5,646 nucleotides of DNA from Anaerolineales bacterium (GTDB taxonomy: Bacteria > Chloroflexota > Anaerolineae > Anaerolineales > DRMV01). Location: positions 2,518-8,163 of the forward strand of contig JALUBW010000225.1 in assembly GCA_027044735.1 (NCBI GenBank), written 5' to 3'. The notes below the pieces were generated by a model that was not told the origin of the DNA, ran no database searches, and worked only from the letters and a program-made list of their open reading frames with translations. Made by a program: the position numbers and the translations under genes. Shown piece by piece: positions 4,492-5,646 of the stretch (positions are counted from its first letter, which is position 1; every line of letters starts with the position of its first letter).

Positions 4492-5646
4492 CAACAGCAT
4501 TAAATCGTTGACGTTGGTGTTGGTGGGGCCGGTTTTGAGGAGCCCGCCGACCGCTTCCCAGAAACGATACGAATTGTGCTCTTGGAGGAAGCGGAGCGGC
4601 GAAAGGCCTAAAGCGCGGGTGCGGCTCAAAGTTTCGCCATTTGCGGCTGCGCCTGCTGCGTTGGTGGGGCCGTCTCCGCCGTCGGTGGCGAACGAAATCA
4701 GCCACGCGTCCTTCAGCCCTGCGATGTGCGGCACAGCGGCAAGCGCCAATTCTTGGTTTCTGCCGCCAAGGCCGTGCTTGTTTCCGAGCGTTACGGTGGT
4801 TTCGCCGCCGAAAACGAAGCAAGCGGGGCGTGGAAGCGGGCGGTTGCGGTGCGCCATTTCCGCGAGCACGGCGGCGAGGACTTTGCCCGCCTCGGCGGCT
4901 TCGCCCTGCACGGCAGTGGCGCCCACTGCCGCGTGCAAGCCAAGTTCGCGCGCCGCGTCAACGGCGGCTTCGGCGGCTTGCACCACATTCCCAACGATGA
5001 AATGGTGGACGCGGGCAAAAGCAGGGTCGCCGGGCTTAGGTGTTTCGGGCAGGAGCCCGCGCTTGCCCGCGTCAAGGTGGGCAAGCACGCGCGGCGGCGC
5101 GGCTTTCAGCAGGCCGCGGTGTTCCAGCACTTCCCACGCTTGGGCAAAAGTTGAGGGGTCGGGCACGGCGGGCCCGGAGGCAATCACATCCAGCCGGTCG
5201 CCCAGTACATCCGAGAGCACCAAGCCGAGCAGTGCCGCCGGAGCAGCCGCGCGCGCTAAATTCCCACCCTTGAATGCGTCCAAATGCTTGCGGACGGTGT
5301 TGATTTCGGCAATGTCGGCGCCGGAGGCCAGCAGGAGTTCGGTAGTGGCGCGCAGGTCGGCAAGCGTGAGGGGCGGGTGGGGCATGGTTGCCAGCGCCGA
5401 GCCGCCGCCCGAAAGCAGCAGGAGGAAAAGGTCGTCTTTCTCGGCGGAGTGCGCCAGTTCAAGCAAAGCCTGTGCACCGCGCACGCTTGCTTCGTTGGGA
5501 ACGGGATGACCTGCCTCAATGCACACAAAGCCGTCAAGCGGGGCAGGCAGTTGCCCTGTTTTTGTCACCAGCACGCCGCGGGCTATGCGCCCACCGAGCA
5601 CGGATTGTGCGGCGCGTGCCATCGGGTAGGCCGCTTTGCCAAGCGC
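4480..5646 (-). CDS. Glycerate 2-kinase, MOFRL family (partial, 5' end outside window)
   Basis: This enzyme uses ATP to make 2-phosphoglycerate (type GckA/TtuD), linking glycerate from photorespiratory-like, serine or sugar-acid routes to lower glycolysis. The frame stays open to the right edge: upstream of the ATG at 5622 it reads A-L-G-K-A-A-Y-P, and GKAA..MA is a conserved family motif, so that ATG is internal. In-window residues number 388; the family usually has about 420-450, so only the extreme N-terminus is missing. Counting from Met 5622, visible motifs are EAGHPVPNE (36-44), LLLSGGGSAL (68-77), INTVRKHLDAFKGG (107-120), SDVLGD..DVIASGP (137-151), then the C-terminal MOFRL domain with GGRNQELAL (286-294), ATDGGDGPTNAAGA (312-325) and GPTNTNVNDL (365-374). 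The usual GPTGTN reads GPTNTN. Base composition is very GC-rich. It is transcribed towards the pfkA group and overlaps its last gene. Confidence 0.94.
   Translation of the reverse strand, partial: ALGKAAYPMARAAQSVLGGRIARGVLVTKTGQLPAPLDGFVCIEAGHPVPNEASVRGAQALLELAHSAEKDDLFLLLLSGGGSALATMPHPPLTLADLRATTELLLASGADIAEINTVRKHLDAFKGGNLARAAAPAALLGLVLSDVLGDRLDVIASGPAVPDPSTFAQAWEVLEHRGLLKAAPPRVLAHLDAGKRGLLPETPKPGDPAFARVHHFIVGNVVQAAEAAVDAARELGLHAAVGATAVQGEAAEAGKVLAAVLAEMAHRNRPLPRPACFVFGGETTVTLGNKHGLGGRNQELALAAVPHIAGLKDAWLISFATDGGDGPTNAAGAAANGETLSRTRALGLSPLRFLQEHNSYRFWEAVGGLLKTGPTNTNVNDLMLLLTL

Noticed and set aside
4508..5509. Long plus-strand open frame of 333 codons opposite the glycerate kinase gene
   Set aside because: It is the antisense shadow of a gene with clear family motifs. 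Its translation is low-complexity, rich in Ser, Ala, Arg and Pro, and matches no family.

Overview
This is a 5.6-kb piece of a bacterial chromosome carrying mostly housekeeping genes. One less usual gene and a cluster of structured DNA repeats lie in its first third. Protein-level similarity, judged from memory, suggests Chloroflexota, perhaps an Anaerolineae-type genome: the DnaE C-terminus, the CPBP protease with its late GGAFGPE motif, and the pfkA type. That placement is an inference of moderate to low confidence. The core genes are GC-rich (63% in a 60-base sample of pfkA, 77% in one of the glycerate kinase gene). The gene at 862-1800 is much poorer in GC (37-38% in two 60-base samples).

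Layout. (1) 1-273: the last 90 codons of a plus-strand gene, probably DNA polymerase III alpha (dnaE). A hairpin covers its stop codon. (2) 274-861: 588 bases with no credible gene, but three elaborate inverted-repeat elements. Those at 302-386 and 724-807 are each a head-to-head pair of the same unit of about 37 nt, giving four copies in all. The central hairpin changes sequence from copy to copy but stays paired. The third element (490-627) is a 138-bp, three-armed structure built on a perfect 18-bp palindrome. (3) 862-1800: a NERD-domain (nuclease-related) protein with a C-terminal zinc-binding segment, AT-rich and probably acquired. (4) 1845-4491: a tight plus-strand group of 6-phosphofructokinase, a sirtuin deacylase and a CPBP membrane protease, with gaps of 12 nt and 1 nt. 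(5) 4480-5646: a minus-strand glycerate 2-kinase (MOFRL family). It runs off the right edge and overlaps the protease gene tail-to-tail by 12 bp.

How the genes may work together. Phosphofructokinase commits sugar to glycolysis, and glycerate 2-kinase feeds glycerate into lower glycolysis as 2-phosphoglycerate. The NAD-dependent sirtuin next to pfkA could tie protein acylation to carbon flux, but only the gene order supports this. I see no prophage, CRISPR array, transposase or convincing defence operon. The most unusual content is the repeat cluster beside the AT-rich NERD gene.
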